Origin: Alphaproteobacteria bacterium UBA7314
Lineage (GTDB): Bacteria; Pseudomonadota; Alphaproteobacteria; MPNO01; UBA830
Direction of reading: 5' to 3'
DNA: 54,401 nt
Assembly: GCA_002471575.1 (NCBI GenBank)
Contig: DKQG01000022.1
Location: forward strand, 1 to 54,401
Shown in pieces: positions 26,306 to 34,933 of this stretch. Positions within the stretch are counted from its first letter, which is position 1, and each line of letters starts with the position of its first letter. Below the pieces are notes generated by a model that was given only the letters and a program-made list of their open reading frames with translations, ran no database searches and was not told where the DNA came from. The position numbers and the translations under genes are program-made.

Positions 26306-27106
26306 ATGAAAGTCAGCATTGGTGATTTCGAACTGAACTGCGAGATAGAAGGGAAAGACGGGGCACCCTGGGTGACATTCAGCCACGCGCTCGGTAACAA
26401 TCTGTCGCTTTGGGACGATCAGGTGGTACTGCTTAAGGATGATTTCCGCATCCTGCGCTACGATCATCGCGGCCACGGCGGATCCGACGCGCCGACCGGC
26501 CCCTATTCATTTGACGATCTGATGAGGGATGCCTGTGCGTTGCTGGATCATTTCGGCATCGACAAGACCCACTGGGTCGGACTGTCGATCGGCGGCATGC
26601 TGGGATACGGTATGGCGCAGAACCACGGTGATCGCTTGCTGTCGCTGACGGCTTGCGATTCCCGCCCAGACGCGCCGCCGGACTATGCCGCCTATTTCCA
26701 GTACCGCATCGACACCGCCCGTGAAAAGGGCATGGAAGGCGTTGTCGAGCCAACGATTAACCGCTGGTTCACGCCGGAAACCGTAGAGGAAAACCCGCCG
26801 TCGCTGGACAAGGTACGCAACATGCTACGGTCGACCAACCCGGTAGGCCACGAAGGATGCTGCGAGGCGCTGAAACGCCTCGCGTTCGGCGAAGGCTTGA
26901 GCAAAATCGAGGTACCGACACTGATCATCGGCGGCGCCCAGGACAAGGGCGCACCGCCAGAAATCCTGGCCGAGGCCGCCGCCGCGATTCCCAACTGTCG
27001 GCATGTAATTGTCGATCGTGCGGGACATATTGCCAATATCGAAAATCCCAAAGCGGTTAACGCCGCGCTGTCAGAATTCCTCAGCAAACTTTCTGTGGCG
27101 GCCTGA
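26306..27106 (+). CDS. pcaD: 3-oxoadipate enol-lactonase-like alpha/beta hydrolase
   Basis: A 266-residue alpha/beta hydrolase resembling PcaD, which opens 3-oxoadipate enol-lactone in the beta-ketoadipate pathway. Visible: FSHALGNNLSLWDDQ near the oxyanion site, YDHRGHGGSDAP, the nucleophile elbow GLSIGGMLG, and the catalytic His in RAGHIANIE. GGAGAGA precedes the ATG. No other pca genes are present, so it may act on a related lactone; the specific name is moderately supported. A decayed TPP-enzyme fragment follows directly after its stop. Confidence 0.78.
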   Translation: MKVSIGDFELNCEIEGKDGAPWVTFSHALGNNLSLWDDQVVLLKDDFRILRYDHRGHGGSDAPTGPYSFDDLMRDACALLDHFGIDKTHWVGLSIGGMLGYGMAQNHGDRLLSLTACDSRPDAPPDYAAYFQYRIDTAREKGMEGVVEPTINRWFTPETVEENPPSLDKVRNMLRSTNPVGHEGCCEALKRLAFGEGLSKIEVPTLIIGGAQDKGAPPEILAEAAAAIPNCRHVIVDRAGHIANIENPKAVNAALSEFLSKLSVAA

Positions 27107-27108
27107 CC

Positions 27109-27408
27109 TTAACGGACCCGTCGGAACCCTGGCGCCCCTCCGTTATATCGGCCCTGAAGAAAATCGGGGTGCGGCATGTTGCTGCCCTGCCCGACATTAC
27201 TACCTATGTCGGCCTGCTCTGACCGGTTTTCGAAGATCCCGACCTGACATTGATCCGGCTGTCCAAAGAAGACTAAGGCTTCTCGATCTGTGCGGCGCAC
27301 CTGCACTATACGATCGACGACTATGCCCATACCCAGAACTGTCTGGCTTCGGACCGTATGGAATGCGATCGAAACTCTCTCATCCAGGCGCGGTCACCTC
27401 GCGCCTGA
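27109..27408 (+). pseudogene. Decayed fragment of a TPP enzyme (sulfopyruvate/phosphonopyruvate decarboxylase-like)
   Basis: This fills the 323-nt gap after the pcaD-like gene. One frame reads PSVISALKKIGVRHVAALPD, then ITTYVGLL, a TGA (27220), PVFEDPDLTLIRLSKED, a TAA (27274), GFSICAA, and degenerate sequence to TGA 27408. The first part matches the N-terminus of sulfopyruvate decarboxylase alpha-type proteins (GVxxVxxxPD...DPxLTLIRxxKEDEG). There are two in-frame stops and no start codon or ribosome site, so it is not functional. Confidence 0.5.
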
Positions 27409-27429
27409 CGCAATCGACGTTGCGCCATC

Positions 27430-28260
27430 TCAGGACCAGTAGATAAAATTACCGTCGGCCAATCGCCCGATGTAGGTGCTGACGCCCATCCGCCGCTGAC
27501 CTTCGTCGACTGCCGTCCATTCATGGGGATTATGGGAATTGAACAAGATTACGTCCCCTTTGGCGGGCGTGTAGACATGCGTCTCCGCTCCATCAACATA
27601 GGACCTGTCGAAACCTTCGATCTCGACCTTATCGCCGGTCGCAGTTTGTACGCGGTAGGGTCGGTTATGCAGGGTCGTCTTCCCGCCCCCACCCTCGACA
27701 TGGCTGGCAAAAAAATTCCAAGTAATTTGGCTGGCGACCCGGCTGATGACGTAGTCGCGCGCGCTGTACATGGTCACGTCCGCGTGCAGGGTGCCGCCGC
27801 CGCTAGTTTCGCGGATAATGCCTGCATAGTAACGCCCATAACCGGGTTCTTCCGCAAGGTTTAGGGTATTCTCGGGATAAAGTTCCCGCATAAGGCCCCA
27901 CATACGCTCGAACGGACTCCAGCGCATTTGCGCCAGCACGGCTTCGTGTTCGGCCCAGGCCTGATCGACTTCGGCAAAATAGTCTTCCTTTGTCGCTTTG
28001 CGCTTTTCGAACTGCGTCAGCCCGACATATCTGGGCGGCTCCAACAGCCCTGGAACGTTGTAGGTCTTGTGCAGGCCCACCGCATCCATCGCTGACACCA
28101 AGTCATCGCACTCGGAATTGGTCGCGAACCCTTTGATGCGCAGGCACGGTATTTCGAACCGGCACAGCGCCTCGAAGTTTTCACGCGTCAGCGGAAGTTC
28201 CTCGTGGGTTTTCCATTTCGCGGTTTTCCGCACCGAATACGCCTGCATAGCCGTCTCCAT
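27430..28260 (-). CDS. 2OG-Fe(II) oxygenase superfamily protein
   Basis: A 276-residue protein with a jelly-roll dioxygenase signature: HAD at residues 159-161 (GGTLHADVTMY), a distal His in FNSHNPHEW and a conserved Arg in RRMGVSTYIG. The N-terminal 140 residues are not recognised. It is probably an Fe(II)/2-oxoglutarate hydroxylase of unknown substrate. Its ATG overlaps the stop of the upstream LLM gene by one base (TAATG), a strong sign of translational coupling, so the flavin enzyme and this oxygenase probably act in one pathway. Confidence 0.7.
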   Translation of the reverse strand: METAMQAYSVRKTAKWKTHEELPLTRENFEALCRFEIPCLRIKGFATNSECDDLVSAMDAVGLHKTYNVPGLLEPPRYVGLTQFEKRKATKEDYFAEVDQAWAEHEAVLAQMRWSPFERMWGLMRELYPENTLNLAEEPGYGRYYAGIIRETSGGGTLHADVTMYSARDYVISRVASQITWNFFASHVEGGGGKTTLHNRPYRVQTATGDKVEIEGFDRSYVDGAETHVYTPAKGDVILFNSHNPHEWTAVDEGQRRMGVSTYIGRLADGNFIYWS

Positions 28261-29297
28261 TAGAGCGATTGCAGTTTCGGCATCACTTCCTCGCCGAACA
28301 TAGTGATCGACCTCATGGCGTCTTCATGCGCCATGTTACCGATGTTAAACGCGATCACCATGTAGTTCACCCCTAGCGTGTCGATCTGCTCTGCCAGTAG
28401 TTCGGTAACCGTCTCCGGCGATCCAGCAATGTGAGCGCCTCCGGCCATGGCTTTTTCGACGGTATCGACCGTGTTTCGGGCAAATACCGGGCCTTCAACT
28501 TGGTTTTCGCGCCACAGCTTGGTCAAACTGGCATGCCAAACCTTGAAGGCGGGACCGGCAATTTTCAGCGCGTCTTCATCGGTTTCGGCAACCGTGACCT
28601 GGCGGCTGATCCCGATCGCGGTTCCGCCTGGAAACGGCCGTTCGGGTCCGAGCGGCGTCCCGCGTTTTGCGTATGCCTCGCGATAAGCCGCGATGCTCTC
28701 TTTCGCTGCGTCGATCCCGCCGAGCGTACAGTAGTGAAAACCGTTCTCTCCTGCGTAGGCACTACCTCCGGGGTTGGACGACGGGTACCAGATGGGCGGA
28801 TGCGGATCCTGAAGCGGGTGCAGTTCCATCGGCACTTCGTTATAATTGAAATGCCGGCCCTCGTAGCTAAGAGTGATCGACGTCATGCCTTCCAGCAGAA
28901 CTTCCAGAGCCTCCCCGTAAACTTCGCGCGCCGTGTCGGGATCGTAGTTGTGATAGTTCAACTCGAACGGCGACACCCCGCGGCCGACACCGATTTCCAT
29001 CCGCCCGTTGGACAGATGATCAAACATGCCGATTTCCTCAATCAGGCGCAGAGGTGAATACAAGGGCAGCAGATAGGTGAGCGGGCCAAGCCGGATACTC
29101 TCGGTCGCCTGCGCTACCGCCCCGAGGAATACCCCCGGCACCGGCACCATGTTCAACGGCGTCGCGTGATGTTCGGCCACATGATAGCAGTAGAACCCCA
29201 GCCGATCAGCGGCGGCGACATAGTCCACGCGCTGCGCGAACTGTTCGGCGAGCGCGCGGCCCGACTTATCGACGTGATCGAATACACCGAATTTCAT
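28260..29297 (-). CDS. LLM class flavin-dependent oxidoreductase (luciferase-like monooxygenase)
   Basis: A 345-residue bacterial luciferase-like TIM barrel using FMN or F420. Typical features: MKFGVFDHVDKSG at the N-terminus, YHVAEHHATP, GPLTYLLPLYSPLRLIEEIG, GRMEIGVGRGVSPFE and IWYPSSNPG. Relatives with this pattern include alkane- and terpenoid-type monooxygenases and unassigned oxidoreductases. It is the first gene of the two-gene operon with the 2OG oxygenase. The 670 nt upstream contains only a decayed coding region. Confidence 0.88.
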   Translation of the reverse strand: MKFGVFDHVDKSGRALAEQFAQRVDYVAAADRLGFYCYHVAEHHATPLNMVPVPGVFLGAVAQATESIRLGPLTYLLPLYSPLRLIEEIGMFDHLSNGRMEIGVGRGVSPFELNYHNYDPDTAREVYGEALEVLLEGMTSITLSYEGRHFNYNEVPMELHPLQDPHPPIWYPSSNPGGSAYAGENGFHYCTLGGIDAAKESIAAYREAYAKRGTPLGPERPFPGGTAIGISRQVTVAETDEDALKIAGPAFKVWHASLTKLWRENQVEGPVFARNTVDTVEKAMAGGAHIAGSPETVTELLAEQIDTLGVNYMVIAFNIGNMAHEDAMRSITMFGEEVMPKLQSL

Positions 29298-29967
29298 TGC
29301 TAGCTGCCGCTATCGATGGAACTGGATCTCTCTTATCCCAATTCGTCTCGTCAGGAAATCTCTGGCGAAACTAATTCTTTGCGGAACGATCAGATAAAAC
29401 TGTCGGTTACCGGTTTCAGGAATTAGCTCAACGCGGTGCGTGCGCCGGTCACGATCATTACCTCGGCCCGCATGTCGGGAAGCAGGTGAACGCCCCCGAG
29501 CGCGCCCTTCGCCGCGGACGACAGGATCGCCCTTGCCAGCTAGTGTCTTTCGGGGATGAACTGGTCGCCAGCCAGTTGGCAGACACCGATACGACATCGC
29601 CTTCGACCGGCACGGAGTTACGCTGGCTCAACGCCGTTAACCGCGCCTATGCGGCCAGACCGTTACTTACAATGTCGATATCCTTCGGCATTACCCTCGC
29701 TTCGACGATGTGAATCATCTACCAGAACGGCATCCACAAGTAACTCGCCGAGCGCAATGATACCACCAAGCGTGGACACCTTCAGACCGACAACCCCGCC
29801 CGCGATCGGCGCGCAGATACACTGGGCGACGTCCGGGTTCGCACCCAATAGAGCGGCGCCGACGCGATCGTCGCAATAGACACGTCTGGCAGCAGCGACT
29901 ACCTACGCGTCGCCACGTTTCAGAACTAAACTACAACTGAGCTGGTCGCCGACAATTGGATCTTCAG
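29298..29967 (-). pseudogene. Decayed coding region (670-nt gap)
   Basis: No intact gene lies between the LLM gene and the hydroxyacid dehydrogenase. Minus-strand frames contain protein-like stretches, notably GANPDVAQCICAPIAGGVVG followed by LKVSTLGGIIALGELLVDAV (about 29740-29850) and, after shifts, KDIDIVSNGLAA and HLLPDMRAEVMIVTGARTAL (about 29420-29490), broken by stops and frameshifts. The parent family is not recognised. Confidence 0.35.
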
Positions 29968-31044
29968 CTAATTGCCCAGTATCTCCACCAGATTACCCAC
30001 TAGTTCCGCCGTGTCGGCCAGGTTATGTGGCCGTTGCGCGACAGCGATGTGGGGACTAAGCACTACGTTCGAGTAACTTTTCAGCGGCTCGTCGGATGAA
30101 CCTGGTTCTTCGTAGTGTACATCTAGCCCTGCGCCGCCCAGATGCCCGCTGTTGAGCGCGGCGATCAGAGCATCCCGGTCAATGATATGGGCACGGGAAA
30201 TATTGGCGACAATCGCCCCCGGTTTCATCCGCGCAAAGGCGTCGGCGTTCAGCATACCTTCGGTCACCGCATTGAGCGGCAGGTGAACGCTGACAAAATC
30301 AGACCTTTCCAGAAGTTCTTCGTAGGACACGTAAGTCGCGGAACACGCCGCTTCGATATCCTCCGGCAGTCGCGTGCGCTGGTAGTACAGGATTTCCATA
30401 CCCATAGCACTGGCCCGCATCGCAACCTCACGGCCAACCTCGCCCAGGCCGAGCGCACCCAGCGTCGCCCCCTGCAGGCTGCGCAATCCGTGTATCCGTG
30501 CCCAGTTAGCACCGGCGACATGATCAGGATCGAATTTGGCAGGTTGGTAACCTAACGCCTGCAACGACACGAAGTCGAGCGCGCCATGGGTTTCGATGAG
30601 CTTGCGGCCAACCGCCAACATCAGAAGGATCGCGTGTTCCGCCACCGTACCGTTTACGCGGCGACGCAGGGTCCGCACCGGAACGCCGGCTTTCCGGCAG
30701 GCTTCCACGTCTATGTTGCGCACGTCGATACCAAATTTCTGCACTAGCTTTAAACCGGGGGCGGCGGCGAGGTCGCTGGAACAGACGCGGAAACTCTCGC
30801 TAACCACGGCGTCAGCGTCCGGCAGCGCCGCCCGCATGGCGTCTTCATCACCCACCATCACTATCTTCGACGGATAAACGGCAGAGGCTGCCTGCCGTTG
30901 TTCTTCGAACCAGGCATCGGGGTCGGGCACGTCAAATGCCAGGTAATCGCGGAATGCATCCACGCGTTTCGGCGCGACATCGGGATCGAGAATTACCTGC
31001 AGGAAGCGAAGGATCTTGTCGTCCTGTACGACGATGTTAGCCAT
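29968..31044 (-). CDS. D-2-hydroxyacid dehydrogenase (phosphoglycerate dehydrogenase-like)
   Basis: A 358-residue NAD-dependent D-isomer-specific 2-hydroxyacid dehydrogenase. The NAD motif is GLGEVG within GATLGALGLGEVGREV; the catalytic Arg is in NISRAH, Glu in HYEEPG and His in LSPHIAVAQ. The N-terminal catalytic domain lacks an ACT domain, so it is not a full SerA. An alpha-keto acid reductase role in catabolism is likely. It is divergent from the CMD-family gene at 31110 with 65 nt between. Confidence 0.9.
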   Translation of the reverse strand: MANIVVQDDKILRFLQVILDPDVAPKRVDAFRDYLAFDVPDPDAWFEEQRQAASAVYPSKIVMVGDEDAMRAALPDADAVVSESFRVCSSDLAAAPGLKLVQKFGIDVRNIDVEACRKAGVPVRTLRRRVNGTVAEHAILLMLAVGRKLIETHGALDFVSLQALGYQPAKFDPDHVAGANWARIHGLRSLQGATLGALGLGEVGREVAMRASAMGMEILYYQRTRLPEDIEAACSATYVSYEELLERSDFVSVHLPLNAVTEGMLNADAFARMKPGAIVANISRAHIIDRDALIAALNSGHLGGAGLDVHYEEPGSSDEPLKSYSNVVLSPHIAVAQRPHNLADTAELVGNLVEILGN

Positions 31045-31109
31045 GTCATGGATCTCCTGTAGGCGCTAAACTTGCCGACGATCATATACCTTCAGGAGTA
31101 CAGGCAAAC

Positions 31110-31655
31110 ATGGCCCGCGTCCCCTTTTTGAACCCGGAGGATCTGCCAGATCATGGCGATCTGGTCGAAAGGATAGCCGGCCGCCGCCGCGGCAGCCTGA
31201 TCAACGTATACCGCACGCTGCTGCATAGCCCGCCACTGGCGGAAAGCTGGTTCGATCACATAAACCGGATCCGCTGGGGTAGCGAACTCAGCGGGCGATT
31301 GCGCGAAATCGTTATCATTCGGCTGGGTCACCTGACATCGTCCGCCTATGTTCTGCGCCAGCATGTGCCGAAACTCGCCGCCGACGAAGGTATGACCCAG
31401 GCCGAATGCGACGCGCTGGCCGATTGGGAGAATTCCGACCTTTTCGATTGCGGCGAGGGCGCGGTCCTTGCCTATGTAGACGCGATGGCGCGGGACATTG
31501 TCGTCCCAGATGCCGTCTTCGCGCCGTTGAAATACCATCTTACGGACCGACAGATCGTCGAGCTGACCCTGATGATCGGCGCTTATATCTCGCATTCGCG
31601 AGTGTTACAGGCGCTGGAAGTGGACCTGGAACCGGACGAGAGCGCGGGCGTCTGA
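31110..31655 (+). CDS. Carboxymuconolactone decarboxylase (CMD) family protein without the CxxC pair
   Basis: A 181-residue all-helical CMD/AhpD-fold protein. LREIVIIRLGHLTSSAYVLR is the family core, but at the CxxC position it reads T-S-S-A-Y-V, with His retained four residues later (LRQH), so it lacks peroxidatic cysteines and more likely resembles carboxymuconolactone decarboxylase-type proteins. TCAGGAG precedes the ATG. It contrasts with the CxxU protein at 12604, which keeps the redox site. Confidence 0.82.
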   Translation: MARVPFLNPEDLPDHGDLVERIAGRRRGSLINVYRTLLHSPPLAESWFDHINRIRWGSELSGRLREIVIIRLGHLTSSAYVLRQHVPKLAADEGMTQAECDALADWENSDLFDCGEGAVLAYVDAMARDIVVPDAVFAPLKYHLTDRQIVELTLMIGAYISHSRVLQALEVDLEPDESAGV

Positions 31656-31659
31656 ACTA

Positions 31660-31902
31660 TCAGACGGCAGGTAGGCCCGGTTCCACGCATTCGGACAAAT
31701 TTGAGTCAAAGGCGATTAGGACGGTCGCCGTCATTGCATCCATACCTACCAGATTGACGAGATCGCCCCGCGTACACTGCTCGTAACCGAGGGCAGAAGC
31801 CGACGTAATCGAGTCTTCCGGGATCAGGCAGCTGCGATCGTCAGCTCGAACCGGGATCGATATCGGGTGGCAGGGGTTTCCTTGTTTATCTTCGGCTCCG
31901 GC
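31660..31902 (-). pseudogene. C-terminal remnant of an unrecognised protein
   Basis: A minus-strand frame runs open for about 80 codons, from after a TAA (31903) to TGA at 31660. It reads like real protein (IPEDSITSASALGYEQC, then DLVNLVGMDAMTATVLIAF) but has no start codon until deep inside and no ribosome site. It is probably a gene stub. The rest of the 265-nt gap before znuA shows nothing else. Confidence 0.35.
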
Positions 31903-31920
31903 TTATGTGAGTGAGCCAGT

Positions 31921-32841
31921 TTAACCGCCAGAACTCCCAAGACACGTTGTCATTTCCAAGGCTGTCTGCCGCATTAGGCTGAAATAGAGACCGGATCCGG
32001 GCGACAGCTTGGCCCCCACCGGGTCAAGAACGCCGATTTTTGCGGGCGTGCCGCGGACCACCACGCGCGCAAGCGAAGACGGAAATTGAGGTTCCGAAAA
32101 CAGGCAGCGTGCGCCGGTCTTTCGAACGGTCTCCCGGACCTGCGCCAGGCGACGCGCCCCCGGTTTTCTCTCCGGGTTCAGAGTGAGTGCACCTACGAAC
32201 TTCAATCCGAATTCCGCTGTGAAGTACTGCCACGCATCATGGAACGTGACGAAGGGTTGTGTCCGGACGGGTTGAACCATCCGGTCTATTTCCATCTTAA
32301 GGGAACGGAGACGGATCGATGTGCGGGCTGCGTTACCGGCATAAAGGGCACTGTTTTCAGGGTCTTTACCTGCAAGAATACCGGCGATCACCTTTACCAT
32401 CTCCGCGGCGTTACCGGTATGAAGCCAAATGTGCGGATCCCTGGCCGGTCCGTGACCGTAATGCTTGTGATAGTGATGTTCGTGGTGGTCGCGCACGGAG
32501 AAGTGCTGAATACCCGGGATCTTGTCGAGGTCGATGACGACGGCATCGCCGGCGAGAGCCCGCAGTGGCTTATTCATGAAAATTTCAAACGAGGCCCCTA
32601 CCCGGACGATGATTTCCGCCGAAGCAATCAATCGGGTCTGTGACGGACGAAGCGAATACCGGTGCGGCGATTCCGAGCCCTTCAGCAAAAGCTGCGGATA
32701 GCCGGCCCCCTCCATCACCAGTGCCGTCAGGGAATGCAGCGGCGGGATCGTAGTTACCACGCGGGGCTGCGCCAGCGCCGAAGACGCATGGGCTAGCAAC
32801 AGACAAAGGCTGCACAGGGCAAATTGGAGACGGGTAGGCAT
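31921..32841 (-). CDS. znuA: Zinc ABC transporter, periplasmic zinc-binding protein ZnuA
   Basis: A 306-residue metal-binding cluster A-I protein. ATG 32841 gives a signal peptide (MPTRLQFALCSLCLLLAHA, then SSALA). The mature part has the first zinc His in TTIPPLHSL, a His-rich loop DHHEHHYHKHYGHG (typical of zinc rather than manganese proteins), DPHIWLH and FHDAWQYF. The longer upstream reading frame is not used because it would run through the Zur-like site and zur leader. It is divergent from zur-znuC-znuB. Confidence 0.93.
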   Translation of the reverse strand: MPTRLQFALCSLCLLLAHASSALAQPRVVTTIPPLHSLTALVMEGAGYPQLLLKGSESPHRYSLRPSQTRLIASAEIIVRVGASFEIFMNKPLRALAGDAVVIDLDKIPGIQHFSVRDHHEHHYHKHYGHGPARDPHIWLHTGNAAEMVKVIAGILAGKDPENSALYAGNAARTSIRLRSLKMEIDRMVQPVRTQPFVTFHDAWQYFTAEFGLKFVGALTLNPERKPGARRLAQVRETVRKTGARCLFSEPQFPSSLARVVVRGTPAKIGVLDPVGAKLSPGSGLYFSLMRQTALEMTTCLGSSGG

Positions 32842-32853
32842 CAAACAACTTTT

Positions 32854-32868
32854 TGTTATAATGTAACG
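32854..32868. promoter_or_regulatory. Zur-box-like operator between znuA and zur
   Basis: The 15-bp TGTTATAATGTAACG matches the enterobacterial Zur core TGTTATA-N-TATAACA at 13 of 15 positions and is a near palindrome. It lies 12 nt from the znuA start and 45 nt from the zur start, so zinc-loaded Zur could repress both directions. The TATAAC on the minus strand may also be the znuA -10. Confidence 0.7.
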
Positions 32869-32913
32869 ATACGTGACACACACGAGCTGTTGCGTCAATT
32901 GCAGGAGATCCCG

Positions 32914-33414
32914 ATGACACCATCTGATCGACAAGAAGCGTTTCCGGCCTTGGGGCACAACCATAAAGCCTGTAGCGCGGACGCGCTGGCTGCCGCTGAA
33001 GAACGCTGCAAATCCTTGGGGTTACGGTTCACGCCGTTGCGCCGGCGGGTGCTGGAGATCGTCTGGAACCGGCACTCCCCAACCGGGGCTTACGACATTC
33101 TGGAAGAGCTGCATGATGGCAAACGGAGCGCGGCGCCCCCAACCGTATACAGGGCGCTGGATTTTCTTGTCGAGCACGGCTTCGTACACAAGATCGAATC
33201 CTTGAATGCCTTCGTCGGATGCGGGCGGGCGGGCGAAGCTCATACCGGCCAGTTCCTGATCTGCGAAAGCTGCAACCAGGTGGGCGAACTGGACGACCCG
33301 GAAATCGCGGGTCTGATCGAAAAAAAGGCTGCCGGGCTGGGTTTCAAAGTCGGCCATCCGACTGTTGAAATCATTGGATTGTGCCGAGATTGCGTAACAA
33401 CCGCCAATGTCTGA
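32914..33414 (+). CDS. zur: Zinc uptake regulator Zur (Fur family)
   Basis: A 166-residue Fur-family repressor. The winged helix spans residues 20-85 (GLRFTPLRRRVLEIVW and PPTVYRALDFLVEHGF). The structural zinc Cys pairs are C-E-S-C and C-R-D-C, and an N-terminal HNH segment is present. Genomic context (znuA, znuC, znuB) and a Zur-like operator identify it as Zur rather than Fur. ATG 32914 was chosen because CAGGAG lies 6 nt upstream; an earlier ATG at 32824 would overlap znuA and its operator. It overlaps znuC by 8 nt. Confidence 0.92.
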   Translation: MTPSDRQEAFPALGHNHKACSADALAAAEERCKSLGLRFTPLRRRVLEIVWNRHSPTGAYDILEELHDGKRSAAPPTVYRALDFLVEHGFVHKIESLNAFVGCGRAGEAHTGQFLICESCNQVGELDDPEIAGLIEKKAAGLGFKVGHPTVEIIGLCRDCVTTANV

Positions 33415-34141
33415 CGGTGCTATCACCGCGCCGGGACCGCTGGTATCCGGCATCGGGATCGAGGTAAAGCACGGACGTCGCACCGTTTTGGACAATGTCG
33501 ATATCGCGATCCACCGCAACGAACTGGTGACGCTGATCGGTCCTAACGGATCAGGGAAAACAACGCTGGTGCGGGTTCTGCTGGGCCTGGAAAAACCGGG
33601 CAAAGGCTCCGTTACCTCATCCGCCGATTTGCGTGTGGGATACACGCCGCAATCGCTGACCGTCGACCGAACACTGCCGCTGGACGTTCAGCGGTTTCTC
33701 GCGATGTCGGGAATCAGCGATCCTGAAATACTACAGAAAACGCTCACCAGCGTTGGGGCATCGGCCGTTTTCAATCAAGAAATCCGCTTGCTGTCTGGCG
33801 GCGAGCTGAAGCGCGTTATGCTGGCGCGCGCCCTGCTGCGCGAACCAGATCTGCTGGTCCTGGACGAGCCGACAGCGAATGTCGACGTCCATGGACAGAC
33901 CGAATTTTACGAACTGATACGAAAAATTCGCGACGAACGAGGTTGCGGCATTCTGCTCGCGTCCCACGATCTTCACCTTGTGATGTCGGCAACAGACCGC
34001 GTGGTCTGTCTGAACGGGCATGTATGCTGTTCCGGTCTGCCGGATGCCGTCTCTCGGGACCCGGCCTATCTAGAACTGTTCGGCGAGGCCGCTTCGGCCG
34101 TTGCGTTCTATTCGCACGACCACGACCATCATCATGCCTGA
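33407..34141 (+). CDS. znuC: Zinc ABC transporter ATP-binding protein ZnuC
   Basis: A 244-residue ABC ATPase that powers zinc import. Walker A is GPNGSGKTT, the signature is LSGGELKRVML, Walker B is LLVLDEPTANVD, and the switch His lies in LASHDLHLVM. The C-terminus is His-rich (SHDHDHHHA), as is common in ZnuC. It overlaps zur by 8 nt at the start and znuB by 8 nt at the end, forming a compact zur-znuC-znuB operon. Confidence 0.94.
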   Translation: MSDGAITAPGPLVSGIGIEVKHGRRTVLDNVDIAIHRNELVTLIGPNGSGKTTLVRVLLGLEKPGKGSVTSSADLRVGYTPQSLTVDRTLPLDVQRFLAMSGISDPEILQKTLTSVGASAVFNQEIRLLSGGELKRVMLARALLREPDLLVLDEPTANVDVHGQTEFYELIRKIRDERGCGILLASHDLHLVMSATDRVVCLNGHVCCSGLPDAVSRDPAYLELFGEAASAVAFYSHDHDHHHA

Positions 34142-34928
34142 TTTTGTTCTCTTCGCGCTCATCGCCGGCATCGGTGTGGCGACCGTAATGGGAGCAACCG
34201 GCGTTTTCGTTGTGTGGCGGCGTATGGCCTATTTCGGGGATACGCTGGCCCATTCAGCGCTTCTTGGTGTCGCGGTCGGATTCATTGCTGGGATAGATGT
34301 CAATATCGGCATCGTTGGCGTCTGCCTCTTCATTGCGGTCGGGATGGTATATCTCCGCAGCCAGCGCCACCTGGCGGAAGACACGCTTCTCGGCATTCTG
34401 GCTCACTCTTCACTGGCGCTTGGGTTGGTCGCGGTCTCATTCCTATCCGCCCTGCGGGTCGACCTCATGAGCTATTTGTTCGGCGATATTCTGGCTATCA
34501 CGCCGACGGATATCGGATGGGTATACGGCGGAGGAACGGTGGCGCTGGGCGTTCTGGCGTGGCTTTGGAAAGACCTGGTCGCCATCACGGTACACGAGGA
34601 TCTCGCCAGGACCGAGGGGGTCAACATCATACGTACCCAGATCGCCTTTATGATTTTGTTCGCCCTGGTCATCGCGATGGCCATGAAAATTGTCGGCATT
34701 CTGCTGGTGACGGCACTGCTTATTATCCCGGCAGCGGCGGCCCGGCGGTTTGCACGCACGCCCGAACAGATGGCGATCTTTGCCGCAGTCGCCGGATCGA
34801 TTGCCGTAGCACTGGGGTTGCAGGGATCTCTGTTGTGGGACCTGCCGTCCGGCCCGGCGATCGTCGTCGCCGCGGCACTCATCTTTGTCGTCACGCTTGC
34901 GGTTCCGATACGGGCGCGTGCCGGTTAG
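34134..34928 (+). CDS. znuB: Zinc ABC transporter permease ZnuB
   Basis: A 264-residue polytopic membrane protein of the ABC-3 family with about eight hydrophobic helices. The family motifs VWRRMAYFGDTLAHSALLGV and LLIIPAAAARRFARTPEQM are present. ATG 34134 is the first in the frame and overlaps znuC by 8 nt. It converges with the gamma-resorcylate decarboxylase gene, with 5 nt between stops. Confidence 0.94.
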   Translation: MPDFVLFALIAGIGVATVMGATGVFVVWRRMAYFGDTLAHSALLGVAVGFIAGIDVNIGIVGVCLFIAVGMVYLRSQRHLAEDTLLGILAHSSLALGLVAVSFLSALRVDLMSYLFGDILAITPTDIGWVYGGGTVALGVLAWLWKDLVAITVHEDLARTEGVNIIRTQIAFMILFALVIAMAMKIVGILLVTALLIIPAAAARRFARTPEQMAIFAAVAGSIAVALGLQGSLLWDLPSGPAIVVAAALIFVVTLAVPIRARAG

Positions 34929-34933
34929 TCAGT

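Noticed and set aside
27109..27408. In-frame TGA at 27220 in a TPP-enzyme-like frame as a third selenoprotein
   Set aside because: A TAA follows 18 codons later, there is no start or ribosome site, and the residue at that position is not a conserved Cys in the family. It is a pseudogene.
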